Source of the DNA: Cristatella mucedo
Taxonomy: Eukaryota; Bryozoa; Phylactolaemata; Cristatellidae
Direction of reading: 5' to 3'
Assembly (NCBI GenBank): GCA_009760855.2
Contig: WPIO01000017.1
Span: 6,006,501 to 6,066,500 of the forward strand
DNA length: 60,000 nt
Below, piece after piece: positions 1-12,243 of the stretch; position 1 is the stretch's first letter, and the number at the start of each line of letters is the position of its first letter. The notes under the pieces were generated by a model. It was not told where the DNA came from, did not search any database, and worked only from the letters and a program-made list of their open reading frames with translations. The translations under genes and the position numbers were made by a program.

Positions 1-399
1 ATCCAAAGGTCTACACTAGTTGGCCGAAAAGATTTATAGACAACTGTGGACGGCTGTAGGCTTGCGTCAGCAGTACAAATAAAGGCTAGTTTCGTTTACC
101 ACATGTCAATAAAAGGAGGCCAAGATGCATGCTAACATGCACCATACATTGTCTGCATGTACTATAACTGCACTCACAACCCCAGACCGCAGGCACGACA
201 TGAGAGGTGAAGAATAAGAAACTGCACATTCCTGCAGCACTAGCCATCTCCATTTTCAGCCAGTGCACAGAAACTCCTGGTAATTGTAGCAATTGTAGCA
301 ACCCTTCCTCGTCGTGACCTTGCTACTTTACACCTACTCAGCTATGCTCTATCGTCATTGGCTCACTCGGCTTTCGCTTTGCCAAGTATAGGAGGGCTA
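1..399. other. No feature recognised
   Basis: Unique-looking AT/GC-mixed DNA before the first SINE-B; no convincing open frame or repeat seen. Confidence 0.5.
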
Positions 400-560
400 T
401 GCTGACCTGGGTCTTAACCCAGGGAGAAGGTGCTTGCTCTTCACGACCCAGATAGTTGGTTCAAGTCTTGCAGCAGGCAATCCTTTGTTTCCCGCTGCAA
501 GTGGTGGTGATAGCCGGTAAGGCTCTTCTGCCACTGTACGAATGAGGCTCTTGGATCAGA
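400..560 (+). mobile_element. SINE-B, tRNA-derived
   Basis: Head 'gggtcttaacccagggagaa' to 'gttggttcaagtcttgcagc' (A and B boxes), body with 'ctgcaagtggtggtgatagc', and the family 3' end 'ggctcttctgccactgtacg' then 'aatgaggctcttggatcag'. Confidence 0.75.
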
Positions 561-750
561 TAACCTTTAGTTTTAATTTACTGTTACTGGCAATTGAATA
601 CAAAGCACACGATTCTCAGCCTTTGAGCATCCTACAGAAAACTTGCAAAATATAACAAAATAACCCAGTCTTCATTGCTTTGTAGATAACGTGTGAGTCA
701 GCGTATTCTGGCCGAGACAAAGGCCTACATACACATCTGGGTGTGCGCGC

Positions 751-789
751 GCATGCGCACACACGCACGCACGCACACACACACACACT
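751..789. repeat. Short CA microsatellite
   Basis: Imperfect (CA)n with GCAC interruptions and alternating GCGC/ATGC at its left side. Confidence 0.85.
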
Positions 790-954
790 GTGCGTTTGTG
801 TGTATACGCATATTGTATATACAGTGCTGTTCAGATTGTGCAAAATGTGTGCACCCTTAGGATCAATATTAATTTGCAAATGTTGCACTGGTTTTCAAAA
901 TGAAAGCCAAAGATACTACTACAAGGTAGGGTTAATGTGAGGAAGCAAATTGTG

Positions 955-2415
955 TTTACCTACTAGGTGTGAAAAAATTCACATTTAACTCACCTGGCAG
1001 ATTTTACTGGGTTCAGAAACAGTTGTGGGCTTTCGAAGGATTGTTATTGGAAGCACAATCAAGAGCACGAGGAAGTAACAAAATTTGGATTGGCCAAGTA
1101 TTCCCCTCTCGAAAAAAATGGATCTCAGTTAACGACCGTCCTGACACTTCTTCAGGAACGGTCAAGGTTTGAGACATCCGGCTCTGCATACGAGCAGACA
1201 AAGGCGAGACCTAGTTCGAGATTATGGATGAAATCGATAGTGCAGTCAAAGCGATGAGCCGCCAACCAGGTTTGCTAATAAAAAATGAGCTGAACCGTAT
1301 AAAACTGTCTTGGCAATCAACTGACACCAAAACCCTGAGAACCCGATACATTAAAAAGGTTCTATTGAGATTACGAAAAGGCATTACAATTTAGTACTTG
1401 TATTTCGCCAATTGAAAGAGATAAGACCTATGCAATAATCTATAAGATTACTTTAACTGCTTGCTTATCATGAAAACAATGTCGGAGGATTTTCCTTTCT
1501 ACCGCATCGTCCATTTCTGACATCGTTTTTAACTATGCCAGGCCTGTGGTTGTGCATACTCAAAATAGTTTGCAGGGAACACACAGTATCAAGCATTAAA
1601 CAAGCTAACGAGTATGATGCTTAGGCAAGCACTGCAAAAGCAGCCGTGCCGGCGGCACTCATGCTACCGACTTTTTAAAACCTCAGGTTGGTTACATGCT
1701 TTGAATCAAGTACGGGTGCATACTCAACACATACGAAATAAAAGAAGAGGTCATCAGGGCAAAAATAAGTCTGACCAGAGCAGAAGCATCTATAGTCGTG
1801 ACTAAACCAAGGTCATCGTGGGCAGTGACCGCATCAGAAAGCGAGTTGCAGACTTTCGATGCATAAGAGCTGAGTGTGATATGAATCGACTTCACTGTAA
1901 GCTAACAATGGCGTTTTAAAGCGTTTAGATCAGCAAATTCTTATATTGCTTCCTAGCAAGGTTGTTTCAAGTACTATTATCTAATTAATGCTTTTGGCTG
2001 CAGCAATGCAGGAATATTACTGATAACTCACCCCATCAATTGGCATAGCTAGGGCTGCCTTTGAAGGCGAATGAGTTTGGTCGACGGTAGGTATTTATCG
2101 AGGAATCTGTTGCTACCATCTTCTGTTCTTTTTATCACTCGCAGTGCTAACATCTGCTAAAAATAATAGCATTCAAAAAAAGAAGCAAGAAACAGCCCCA
2201 TATACTGTAAAACAAGGTGATTTCGGATGTATTTTCGGGTAAGAAAACCAAGGTATGCTATATACATGAATTATATTTAAGGTACGACTTCATACAAATA
2301 TTGCTAACCTATGCAAATCCTTGATAGCCAGCAGTCGATGAGATATTTGAGGTTATATCTCGATTTCCAGGATGTGCTAAGTTTTTGTGCTAGGTCTATC
2401 TATATATCCACACCT
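955..2415 (+). repeat. Unclassified interspersed repeat X, copy 1
   Basis: Shares collinear blocks with 54.96-56.73 kb: 'actgggttcagaaacagttg' (1006), 'cggtcaaggtttgagacatc' (1158), 'acctagttcgagattatgga' (1209), 'ctgtcttggcaatcaactga' (1305), 'gaaaacaatgtcggaggatt' (1471) and 'ttgctaacctatgcaaatcc' (2301). AT-rich. Short open stretches exist (e.g. FYWVQKQLWAFEGLL), but no family is recognised. Confidence 0.6.
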
Positions 2416-2679
2416 AGCATTGTAAAGCCGTGACGACTAAGTGCTATTTTGCAGATTACATCTATTCTAACCTGAGCAGGGCCACTAGCTGGAATGAGGA
2501 AAAGGGAGGGGAGGGAAGTCGGAGAAGAGACAACGAGAAGGAGAGAGACAGGAAGGACCTTGGACCAACCCATAAACAGTATGCAGGGCAGCAAGCTATC
2601 TGGCATGCATCTTTCTACCCAGCATGCCTCAATGAGCTCTTCTATAATTGGCTGCCCTGTGTGAAGTCAAGATCGAAAC

Positions 2680-2815
2680 ACTCCTGACTCTGCTATGCTT
2701 CCCACTTTCTCTTTGTTGCGTGAGACGAAGTCTGTTGGCTACCGAATTCGTACCGAAAGCCGCTTACGCTGTGAGTGTGCTATAAAAAACTCTCGCTATA
2801 CAAAACTCTCGCGCA
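2680..2815 (+). mobile_element. LINE-B 3' fragment running into a CA tract
   Basis: Matches the ORF2 end ('gactctgctatgcttcccac', SLLRETKSVGYR) and the stretch after it up to 'ctatacaaaactctc'. A duplicated 'aaaactctcgctatac' is followed directly by the large CA microsatellite in place of the normal tail. Confidence 0.76.
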
Positions 2816-2820
2816 CACAT

Positions 2821-2901
<81 letters not shown>

Positions 2902-2919
2902 CACACACACACACACACA

Positions 2920-2963
<44 letters not shown>

Positions 2964-3005
2964 CGCACACACACACACGCGCACACACACACACGCGCAC
3001 ACACA

Positions 3006-3052
<47 letters not shown>
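2821..3052. repeat. Large interrupted CA microsatellite
   Basis: About 230 bp of (CA)n: a pure block on the left, a centre with CACG/GCGC interruptions and one ATAC, and a pure block on the right. All six frames are open through it, which is an artefact. Confidence 0.95.
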
Positions 3053-3055
<3 letters not shown>

Positions 3056-6000
3056 TACACGATAAGTGTCATCTGCTTCTGCCATACTGACAAGGACCTT
3101 GGCGTTTACAATACAAGCACGAGTGTTCGACTGTTACTAGCTCCGGGTATAGCAGCAATGGTAATTGACCGACCCTCTCTGTTTGTGCATGCATGAGGTC
3201 TGAGCCAAAGGAACAACAAGCTGGTTCGGCAAGGTAACGAGACAGCACTGAGAAATAATTGCCACCAGAACAGCCAGATCCGGGTTCACGGCCGGGTCGA
3301 GGCAGCACACAGCAGCAGCTGCTATGGTGCAGCAAGGCAATGCTGGATTTCAATCAAAGCCAGGCTGCATGCAGCTGAGAAGAAGGCAACACGAAGCACA
3401 ACGAACATAGAGATGACGGCCAGCAGCCACTGGATCGAGCGGTTGTTTGGAGAGGCCAGCTCACACGAATGACCAGGCTGGACCCGGCTGGCACCGGAAG
3501 TCGAGTAAACTGGCAGAAGCTGCCACCGAGGGTTTCAGGCTGAAGGTTTCAGTGCACACCGAACACAGCCCCCCAGGCAAGGCTAAACCGAGAGATAAGC
3601 TTTGCAAGCTTCCAACTACCCTAGTGGCCGTGACCTCAGCTTCCTGAGTTATTCCAGCTTGATGAGGCACGTTGACTCTGTCGATCAAATCGCTATCCGG
3701 AAGCTTCTGCTCTGGCCCGGTATTAAACTGCCTAGAAAGAGATTTCAGTTCTCTGAAGGAACTATACAATGTATTATTATTACTCTTATTGACCGATAGC
3801 CCAACCGTACTAACGGTGGCTTCAGAACCTTGAATCGTTGGACAGGATGCAGAAGCAGCAACCTGCCCCGCAAGCCGTCAACAGACTGGAGGTATGCTCG
3901 CTCGCAAGGCGATTGCCGCGGTGCGTACCAGTGCGCCATAGTTGACCAGTACTGATAGACGCTAAAATTACGAAATATGCACCGTCTCCTGGTTTATACA
4001 GCACGTTACCGCGAGTCCTCCTACGTGCTGTTGCTAAGGTGTCGCTACCTTGAAGCAGCTAACTGTACTGCTCACGCTATGAGCAATTTGCTAGCAGGAC
4101 CGTCCCACGGCCCTTCTGCTCCCTCGCAAGATGGCAGAGGCATAATCCGAACGTTGCCCGATTTGTATTGAGGCTACAGCGACTAGTCCACCAACAGCCA
4201 TGCTGCCTCGACAGCATTGACTTCGAGCATGCCCAGCCTATCAAGTAATCTTCCTTGTCGACTGAATCAGGCAGGAAGAGAGTGCGGCCTTGCTACGCTT
4301 TCTGGGACGGGCTCGTCTGCAGACTGGCAGCTCGCTGTCTATCTGTGCACCCACCGGAAAGTCGCAACAGGATACAACAGGAGCAGCATGCCGTGCACGC
4401 CAGCGACAACGGGTACGGGTCCGATGCAGGATCGGCAGCCCTAGATGGCAACAAGCACGTAAATGCGCAGGCGAACACTCATTTCCAGCACACAACGAAC
4501 CCGGCGTGCAGACCACTTCTGGATTGCTGGCCCATGCTCACCGACAACGCCTAGCGTCTGCTGAAGAGGTCAGCCTTCGAGTAGCCACAGGTCAAGGTTA
4601 ATGTGGGAGAGGAGGTGCCGGGTGGGATGATGGTTGCCGGCCGCAGCAGCGAAAGCAGCGGCAGCAGCAGCAGCTCTGCTCATATCGGCAGCAGCCTCGG
4701 CCAAGGGCCCGGGCAAAGCCAGCAGCTCGGGACCAGACAAGGGGCTACTGCTACAAATGACTGACTGGCTGCGACCGGCTGGCAGCAGTCGAGAGCAGGC
4801 TGCCGGTCCGGCCAACGGCGAGGGGTGCCGGCCGCGAAAGGCAGGCTCCTGGTGGCTGCAACGTGCCACAGGTTGCAAGGCTGGCTGGGTCTGAGCACTA
4901 CTAGCAGAAAGAGGCGCTTCGAGCTCCACAGAAACCCAGAACACACCGAGCGGCCGGCCAGGCAGCATCAGCGGCACGTGGTGGCTGGCAGAGGCTGGGC
5001 AGCAGCTAACACACACTCAGCAGCTGACGTCAACTGGCTTCGAAGAAATTCGGTCACTGGAGGAAAGAGCCAGATGAAGTGATCTCGTGAAGCAGTTATG
5101 GGGGCCGGCCTGACGGCTGGCGCAGGCAGAAACCCGTGAGCCCATGAGAGAGCCAATCACATTTCCCTTTCGGGTGCCTGAAGCAGCAGTCCAGAAGAAG
5201 GTGAGGGACACAGCCCCCCCCCCCCCCCGTGGATCGATCTCGATCTAAGAGGGGCCCCAGGCCCTGCTTTCGGTTTGCCAAGCGACACGCCCATTCGACC
5301 TGATTATGATTGACTGCCCCAGAGAGTGACAGCCACAGAGTGCCTGCACAGCTCAAAAAGGCAGGCAGCTGCAGAACCAAAGGGCACTAGCCCACGTGAG
5401 CCGAACGACATGTGGTATTGAGATCTTGCACGGATCTCATCGGCCGGGCGTTCAACAGGCAGCAAGAAGCCTTCATTCCACGCAGTCTGCATCATTGGCA
5501 CAGTGGGCCATGAGAGGTCATGGTCCGGCCCCTTTGCCTAATCCTGACTAGGCCTGGACAAGCATGTGAGTCTTCTGGGTTCTTGTCGAAGGCACGTCGA
5601 CATTGTAGGCATTGTCAAGTGTCTTCACAGCAGCCAACATCGCCATCAGTCGCCATGATGACTGGTGCCCACAGATCGCCAGCTAGCAGACAGCCGTGCG
5701 ACATGGGTTAAGTACAGAGCCGCTAAACTAAAAACTGGGCCGAACAGGAGCAGGCGGCACAATGCAGATCATGTGCACGAGCCGGCTTGAGTAGTGTCGC
5801 ATCGCCTCAAAGCACGTGGCTAGCAGTGGCAGTCAACAGGCTCTGGCTAAAGAGGTACACGTGCAATTAATTGAACCCGATGAGAGGTAAGAGAAGGCAG
5901 CAGCTGCAGTGGTGGCACGACAGGATGCAGTCGGCTGACTAATAACGAAAAATCTTCTAGGAAACCAACAAGACATAACAAACAGAACCGTTGTCCACTG

Positions 6001-6555
6001 AATGGCACAGACATGCAGCTCGAAGAATCCTTGGGGCAGGCGCTGGGCCTTGGCACGCCGGCTTCGCCAAGGCCGCGTGGTATAGCACGTCCGAACACAA
6101 AGACAGGTGCAGCGACGCGGCTCGAGTCCCAGCAGGATAGAGCGCATATATATATATTCAGAGAGAGAGAGAGAGCGAAAGAGATATAGAAAAACCGAGC
6201 AAAAGACAGACGCGATGGACCTGTAAAGTGTGGCATGGGCACACTGAAGGGCAGTTACAAGTAAGCTGCTGTGTGCCTGAGTGGGCAGGTGTGGCGTATT
6301 TCTTAAAGTTTGCAACACGTGCGAATGGGATTGAGAGTCTGGCGGCACATGCAATGCATGCGAGAGTGTTCACATGCACATGTGTGTGCACATGCTCAGT
6401 AACAGTGCGCTTACACAAACTGTGTGCATGCACGCGTGTCACAGATATGTATGCGTTTGTGTGTGCGTATATTGTTGGCGCCTGGGTATGTACGTGCACA
6501 GTCTGGGCAAACGGCTAGTTGCAATGAAGACCAAGCTGGTGTGACATAATGCTGA
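3056..6555. other. Unassigned, partly GC-rich DNA
   Basis: Apart from the LINE-A tail at 3.7 kb I see no gene. A GC-rich, CAG-rich part (about 4600-5020) opens several overlapping frames with poly-Ala and poly-Ser, none with a recognisable domain. A run of about 16 C lies near 5214-5229, and a short AT/GA tract near 6150-6175. Confidence 0.45.
3715..3797 (+). mobile_element. LINE-A tail fragment
   Basis: 'ctgcctagaaagagatttcagttctctgaagg' region followed by (ATT)n. Only the tail remains. Confidence 0.65.
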
Positions 6556-6715
6556 TGATAAAGATAATAATAGCGACATTTGTATAGCACCCAAAGAGAG
6601 CTAAATCTCTTTCTAGGCGCTCGACATATGTTGGAAGGAAAGCACGTAAATTGTTTCGTGACATTATGCAGCGTCAGCATGCATAGGCAGACGAAGGGCA
6701 ATTTACATAGCACCC
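6556..6715 (-). mobile_element. LINE-A tail fragment, minus strand
   Basis: Degenerate (AAT)n, 'agctaaatctctttctaggcgc', then the 'cagcgtcagcatgcataggc' part of the 3' UTR. Confidence 0.68.
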
Positions 6716-8756
6716 GCGAGCTTGCATGTACAGCACTCGAAGACTGAGCAATTCCTTATCAGCCATCCTTGGCCGGAAACACGCAGAGACCACAAGAGTT
6801 AGGCCAAATTGGAAAGCACGATGGAAGCATGGAAACAGTCAAACATTCCAGTCACAACAGAAGCTGGCAGTCACAGCAGAGAGCTGCTGGCTGTCGACGA
6901 ACAGGCCACCAATGCTGGCCGGACTGCCGGCGTCGTAGCAGCAAGGGTGCACAAGCCGAGTCAGCTTCGTTGTTGCGCAAGCACTGCGAGCAGAGAGAGA
7001 GAGAGAGAGAGACATGAGGGACGAGTGGCGCAGCTGGCAGTCCATCGATGGCAGACAGCTGGCTACAATCGAGCCAACACATCAGGGATAGGGGGAGCCA
7101 CTGGGAGGAACTGAAGAGAAGGTGCAAACAGCTTGCGCCAGAGCTGCCCTGAACCGACAGATCGCTCACACGGCAGCAGGAGCAGGAGCAGCAGCGAGGA
7201 GGTCGTGATGGGGTAGGAGGGCGCGAGCAGGAGGGGTTATTGATGCATGCGCTGCAGCGCTCAGTTGCACCGCAGGGCCGGCCGGCTTTGCCTCCACTTC
7301 AGCTGGCCGAGCAAGCCCAGTTTGGATGCGTCTGCTACAGACCGACCGCAGTTACTTTGACCTGAGTGCTGCGAGCCACACCGGCCACAGCTATTTATCA
7401 CAGGATCCTGTTGGCCTCCTGAAGCTGCATCTGCAGAGGGGTGCCGGCGCCAGTCCTGCTTATGTCCCACTTTTGAGTCCTGCTTCGGTCTTCAATCTTT
7501 TAGAAAGTTTACACGGTTAGTTTTCTTTCTGCCTCGTTTCCTACGTGCTCCACCTCGCTTCCTACTTGCTCCACCTCCAGAGTGGTCACGGCAACATTAA
7601 TTCTGATATGGATGCAGAAAATGGCTCACTGCAATGCACCTCCAGTTGAATTTTGACCTTCCACGGTTGCCTGTCTCACCGGCCACCACATTATATGATT
7701 CTTACATGACGAGCTCGTAGTGTCCCATAAAAAGGGATTCGCGTGAAACTCGACGATTATTTCACCAGTCAAGTAGTCGGCAATGCATTAAAAAAGCAAT
7801 GAAGGAGGGCACCCTTGACAGCACCTGTGATTGGTCGCCTGTTCAGTCGTTCCTCAGTCTTGGCCAAGACGCAGAGCCATGCTCAGCTTTTAAGTCTTCG
7901 TATAGCCTTCAATAAGTCTCGGACTGCCCCCATTCTTGGTAACAAATTCACCAAAGGCTGAAGCAAAACAGAAGCAGTGTCAGAAGCAAGAACCTTGTCA
8001 GTGGCCTCGGCACCTAACCAGTTCTAGCCGCCAAGCAATGGCCGCTGGCTTTCCTAGCACCCTCAAGTCTGGACGCGGCAGCGCCCAGGGATGGTACAGC
8101 CGGAGCTAATGGGAAGAGTGGGGGGGGGGGTGGGAGGGGGCAGCGTGATTCCATCGGCAGCAGGCCACTACAGTCGGGCTGGCATGCCCGTCGGCAGCAG
8201 GAGTGACTCCTGATCGCTGCCAATGCACACGGCGAGAGGCTGACTGTGGGATGCCACACTTTCCCGAGAGATGCTGTGGCAAGCTGCTAGGGCTGCCGAA
8301 AGCACCGATCAGGCATAGTAGTATATAAGTCCAACCCACCATCACAGATAGCATGTACCTGCCGGCAAGGCGTTTCACTTTGCCTCGGTTGCACAGGAAG
8401 TGTAGTGAGGCTGCCGGAAAGGTTACGGTCTGGAGTCCGGCTGTGGACCAACGTGAGTCTACTCGAGCTCTGTGCATGTAAAAAGTGTTTCTAAGCAGTC
8501 AGTTGGACTTAAGTATCACTCAAAAGTGCAAAGAAGGCCGAATTCACAGCAATTCAACAGACAACATTAATCAAAGCTGCCAGCTGTGTGAACTTGAATT
8601 TCCCAACGAAACTTGATGCCACTCAATTCCACTGCGCATTATCTTAGCACACACACACAAACACACACACACACATCAACTTGCTGAGCACGGGTTTCAG
8701 CATAAGGTGATATCCTATGAAGCCGCAATGCCAGCTATAAAATGCCCAACCCAAAG
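6716..8756. other. Unassigned DNA
   Basis: Short GA tract near 6990-7012, the G-run cluster at 8.12 kb and a short CA tract near 8650. No supportable gene. Confidence 0.45.
8119..8141 (+). other. G-run cluster, possible G-quadruplex
   Basis: A run of about 11 G, then TGGGAGGGGG; at least four G-triplets with 1-nt spacers within 22 bp. Folding is inferred only from the pattern. Confidence 0.45.
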
Positions 8757-9371
8757 TAACTAGGCCACTGCAGCTGACTATGAATATGGCTGCAAGGCTA
8801 GTTTTCAAGTCCCAGAGGTATGAGCACGTATCTCATTTGCTAAAAGAGCTAGGATGGATGCCGGTTGAGCAACAGTTACAGAGCAAAGTTCTTATGCTGA
8901 CCCACAAGGCCTGCCTCGGTTTGGCTCCTCCATACCTAGCTAAACTGTTGCACCAGTTTCAGCCTGCTCGTGCCCTCAGGACCTGTGTGGACAATAAATT
9001 AGCTGTTCCATTCCTCCGCTTAAAGACCGTTGACGACAGAAGCTTTAGCTCTGCAGGTCCTAGACTGTGGAACTCGCTTCCACAATTCTTACGCAACGAC
9101 AACTACTCTCCAGCTGCCGACTATGGCTCATCCTTTTCAGCGGTTATGAGCTGCTATTTCCATGCTACTCACTACCTCAACTGCTCTCCTGACTCTGCTA
9201 TGCTTACCACTTTCTCTTTGCTGCGTGAGACGAAGTCTGTTGGCTACCGAATGCGTACCGAAAGCTGCTTAGGCTGTGAGTGTGCTATACAAAATTCTCC
9301 GGCATAACACTCACATAGTCTTTATGGCTTTGTGGAGTTACAGACAGAGATACAGTACATTACCCTTGAAC
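8757..9371 (+). mobile_element. LINE-B, 3' fragment with open C-terminal frame
   Basis: A 175-codon open frame (8780-9307) is the ORF2 C-terminus: MAARLVFKSQR, LKELGWMPVEQQ, MLTHKACLGLAPPYLAKLL, SSAGPRLWNSLPQFLRND, ending LGCECAIQNSPA. A tail with 'tttgtggagttacagacag' follows. It is 5'-truncated and lacks the polymerase core. Confidence 0.83.
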
Positions 9372-10092
9372 AATATATATGCGCACACACAGACACATAA
9401 GGGCGCGCAAAAGTGCACAGACTGACAAGCTCGCTGGTGCACACATGCTAGGCTTGATTCTGTTGGCAATTCTCCTCGAAGGCATCACTTTCCTAAGCAG
9501 TTTGACCTCTCCCCTCCACCAGGGTCTCATCGAGGACTAAAGTACACCATCTGCTTTCACTAGGCCGAGGAACGTGCCACAGGCCGAGCATGGAACTGCC
9601 GGGTCCCCTGCTCGGCTGGCCGCTAGCCAAGGCCGAGCCTGCAGCCCCTGCTGTTCCGGCAGCCCTCCAGCTGCCACCTAGAACTCCAGTAGCAATCTTG
9701 TCACTCTGCTGTGACAAGTTAACTAAGGCCACTCGGGTATGGATGTGGTATACAGGTAATTCGCGTGGCCTTGTTCACAGGGGAAGATACATTGCATTGA
9801 CATCGACCATTTGGCCAGTTGGTTGTTCTACAGATCTCAATCTAGGTAGCTGCTTTGCTCCAAGAGCCATGCGAGCAGCTCGGTATGGTTAGTGCGCATA
9901 GCTGCATATAGCCTATAGCTGTGCTGACAAGCAATTTTATAATAACAACAAGATTTAGATAAGGGATCTCAGGACAAAGAAACCATCGACACTAACCACC
10001 CAGTCACCAAGAGCAACTCTGTAAATGTATCAAACACTACCAATTAGGAGAACTAGTAAACAGGGTTAGCAGAGCAATAGCAGTAAAGCATC
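9372..10092. other. No feature recognised
   Basis: No repeat match; short overlapping open frames on both strands at 9.5-9.9 kb look like chance. Confidence 0.4.
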
Positions 10093-10248
10093 TTAAGGCT
10101 TGATCCCAACGGTTAAGGTGCTCGCCCCGACCATGGCCAAGGTGAATTGATATGATGGCATAGGTCGTGGGCTCGAGCCCCGTGGCATAAGTGAAGAGCC
10201 TGAATAGAGATTAAGCTCTCTTGGGGCACTCTATACAAAGGAATGTGT

Positions 10249-10250
<2 letters not shown>
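10093..10250 (+). mobile_element. SINE-A, tRNA-derived head with LINE-A-like tail
   Basis: The head resembles a tRNA-type pol III promoter: an A-box-like 'caacggttaaggtgctc' and B-box-like 'gtgggctcgagcccc' 60-70 bp later. The body is followed by 'gagattaagctctcttgggg', a variant of the LINE-A hairpin, and 'tatacaaaggaat', then a CA tract. It carries an extra 'aaggtgaattgatatgatgg' between the boxes. Confidence 0.75.

Positions 10251-10320
<70 letters not shown>
10251..10320. repeat. CA microsatellite at a SINE-A 3' end
   Basis: Pure (AC)35 directly following the SINE-A tail. Confidence 0.95.
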
Positions 10321-10324
<4 letters not shown>

Positions 10325-10375
10325 GAGAATAGTCTTTGCACGAAATTCCTCATTGCAAGCTATGGGGCAAATCTG

Positions 10376-10425
10376 CTAAGGCTCTTCTTTGCAAGACAAG
10401 GCTGTTGAATCAGAAGACTTGTATC
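10376..10425 (+). mobile_element. SINE-B tail fragment
   Basis: 'ctaaggctcttctttgcaag' and 'caaggctgttgaatcag' match the family 3' end only. Confidence 0.45.
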
Positions 10426-12195
10426 TTTAGTTTCTTTTTATCTATTTAGGGCATGCCACAGGCCGGTATGCCAATATGCCGTGTTATGGTTTGGTGCAAG
10501 ATACCGGTGATAAGTACTAACCACCTGCAGCACCCACTGTCATGAGCGTAACCCAATTTAAGTCAAAGGAAATAGACCCTGATTTTGCAAGATGTATGGC
10601 AATGATAGGCCGGCTGAGAGAGAGTTTGTCGGGAAGACATCCAGAATGTCCCCTCGTGTAGGTCCAGGGACTTTGACCTTGCCCAAACCAGCAAATTCTA
10701 GTGCCAAGGATGCCCATTTTGACTGGCTTAGGGGTTGCACTGTCACTCCCAAGCCCAAGCCTAAGATGCCCACATCCAGAGAATGGCTGCCACTAAGAAA
10801 TGCTGTGGTCAAGCTTACTGAACGTTAGGCCACCTAATCAGCAACCTGATTAATTGCATTCACAGAAGACCCTCCCCCCCCCACTCATGGCAGTAATGCT
10901 ACCTAGCATATGATCCCAAGAAACTAGTGAGGCGAAGATGACAAAACCATCTGCCGGATGAACGTTGCACAAATGGAGGCCCCGTTTCTATATGCTACTA
11001 TTTAGCTCACACGGCGAGTTTCGGTGAGCATTGCTGAAATCTTGGCTGAGCACTGTGGGGTGGGGTGAGATTTGTAAAATAGGGGAATTGTAGAAGCTGG
11101 GGTTCTCCACTCTGACTTCGACAATCGTTCCAACAGCCCTGAGCTCTATATAAGCAAGGCCTCCTGCTAGTGTGGCCAATAGTCGTACATGCAAAAGAAA
11201 TACAGATCTATACAGCATGGCCAACGCCAGCCAGCGAGTCACGTGCTATCCATATGAGCCGGAAGCACGCCAGCTGACTGAGCGATTGAAGCTGACAAGC
11301 TAGTGCCCATCTAGCCTTGCATGCTTGAACACGAAGAGTGATCAATGACGACGACAATGACGAATGATGACGACGATGAGGGCAGCTTTCTTCCCTCAGA
11401 GGAGGGTCACAGAGCAAGTGGTCCACAAGTGGTCTACTCACCTTTCTCTCCACCCCAGTGCGACTCGGACTAAAAGCCAGTAACACAGCCGGCAGGAGCC
11501 AGAACCCGGTGTCATCTTGTTGAGCAACCGACCACCAATAGGGGCAGCAGCAGTAAACACAAAGGGGTGAGGGTAGATAGCTTTTGGAACTCGGCTGAAT
11601 TTCAGAAGGGGTGGTGCATAGCACGGTAGGGAGGGGGTGGCATGCGGTGGCTCACTTCTTATATGAACCCAAAAGAAGTTCACCGGGCAGCCTACAAATA
11701 CAGCAGAATAAGGTGCTCGATGCACAGATTGTCACAGATTGTCAGAGATTCAGGCGTGCTCACTGTCAGACTCAAGCACCTACACAGACACCTTAAGTTG
11801 TGGTAAGATTAGCCTTGCACACAACATCGATCCTTACATACCAGCTCGTAGTCCACTCTGGGAGCTCATGGCAATAATAAGCCTACCGAGGTCCCCCCCC
11901 CCGGAGACTAATCTGAGAATGATTGATCTAATTAATCACTAACCTAAGAAGTATAAGGGCAATCAAGCTAAGTGTAGGTTTTGAACAATGACCTGTTGGC
12001 ATATTTGAGAGGCTATTTCTATCCAGTAATGACTACCCTTACTATTCAAGATATTCTGGCTTTAAAAATCGTCCTACACAGTGATGGGCAGTTCTACTGA
12101 AGAAGTCTCACTGGCAAGATGCTCTGTTGCAATGAGCACCAAACACGCACACGCACGCACGCGCGCGCGCGCACACACACACACACACACATACA

Positions 12196-12243
<48 letters not shown>

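Noticed and set aside
2821-3052. Six overlapping open frames of Thr-His, Cys-Val repeats
   Set aside because: Artefact of the CA microsatellite; the same holds for frames in the GA and CT tracts at 37.6, 44.2, 53.3-54.3 and 58.5 kb.
5833-6354. 173-codon minus-strand open frame
   Set aside because: Composition is low-complexity (Ser/Leu from a GA tract) and no family is suggested.
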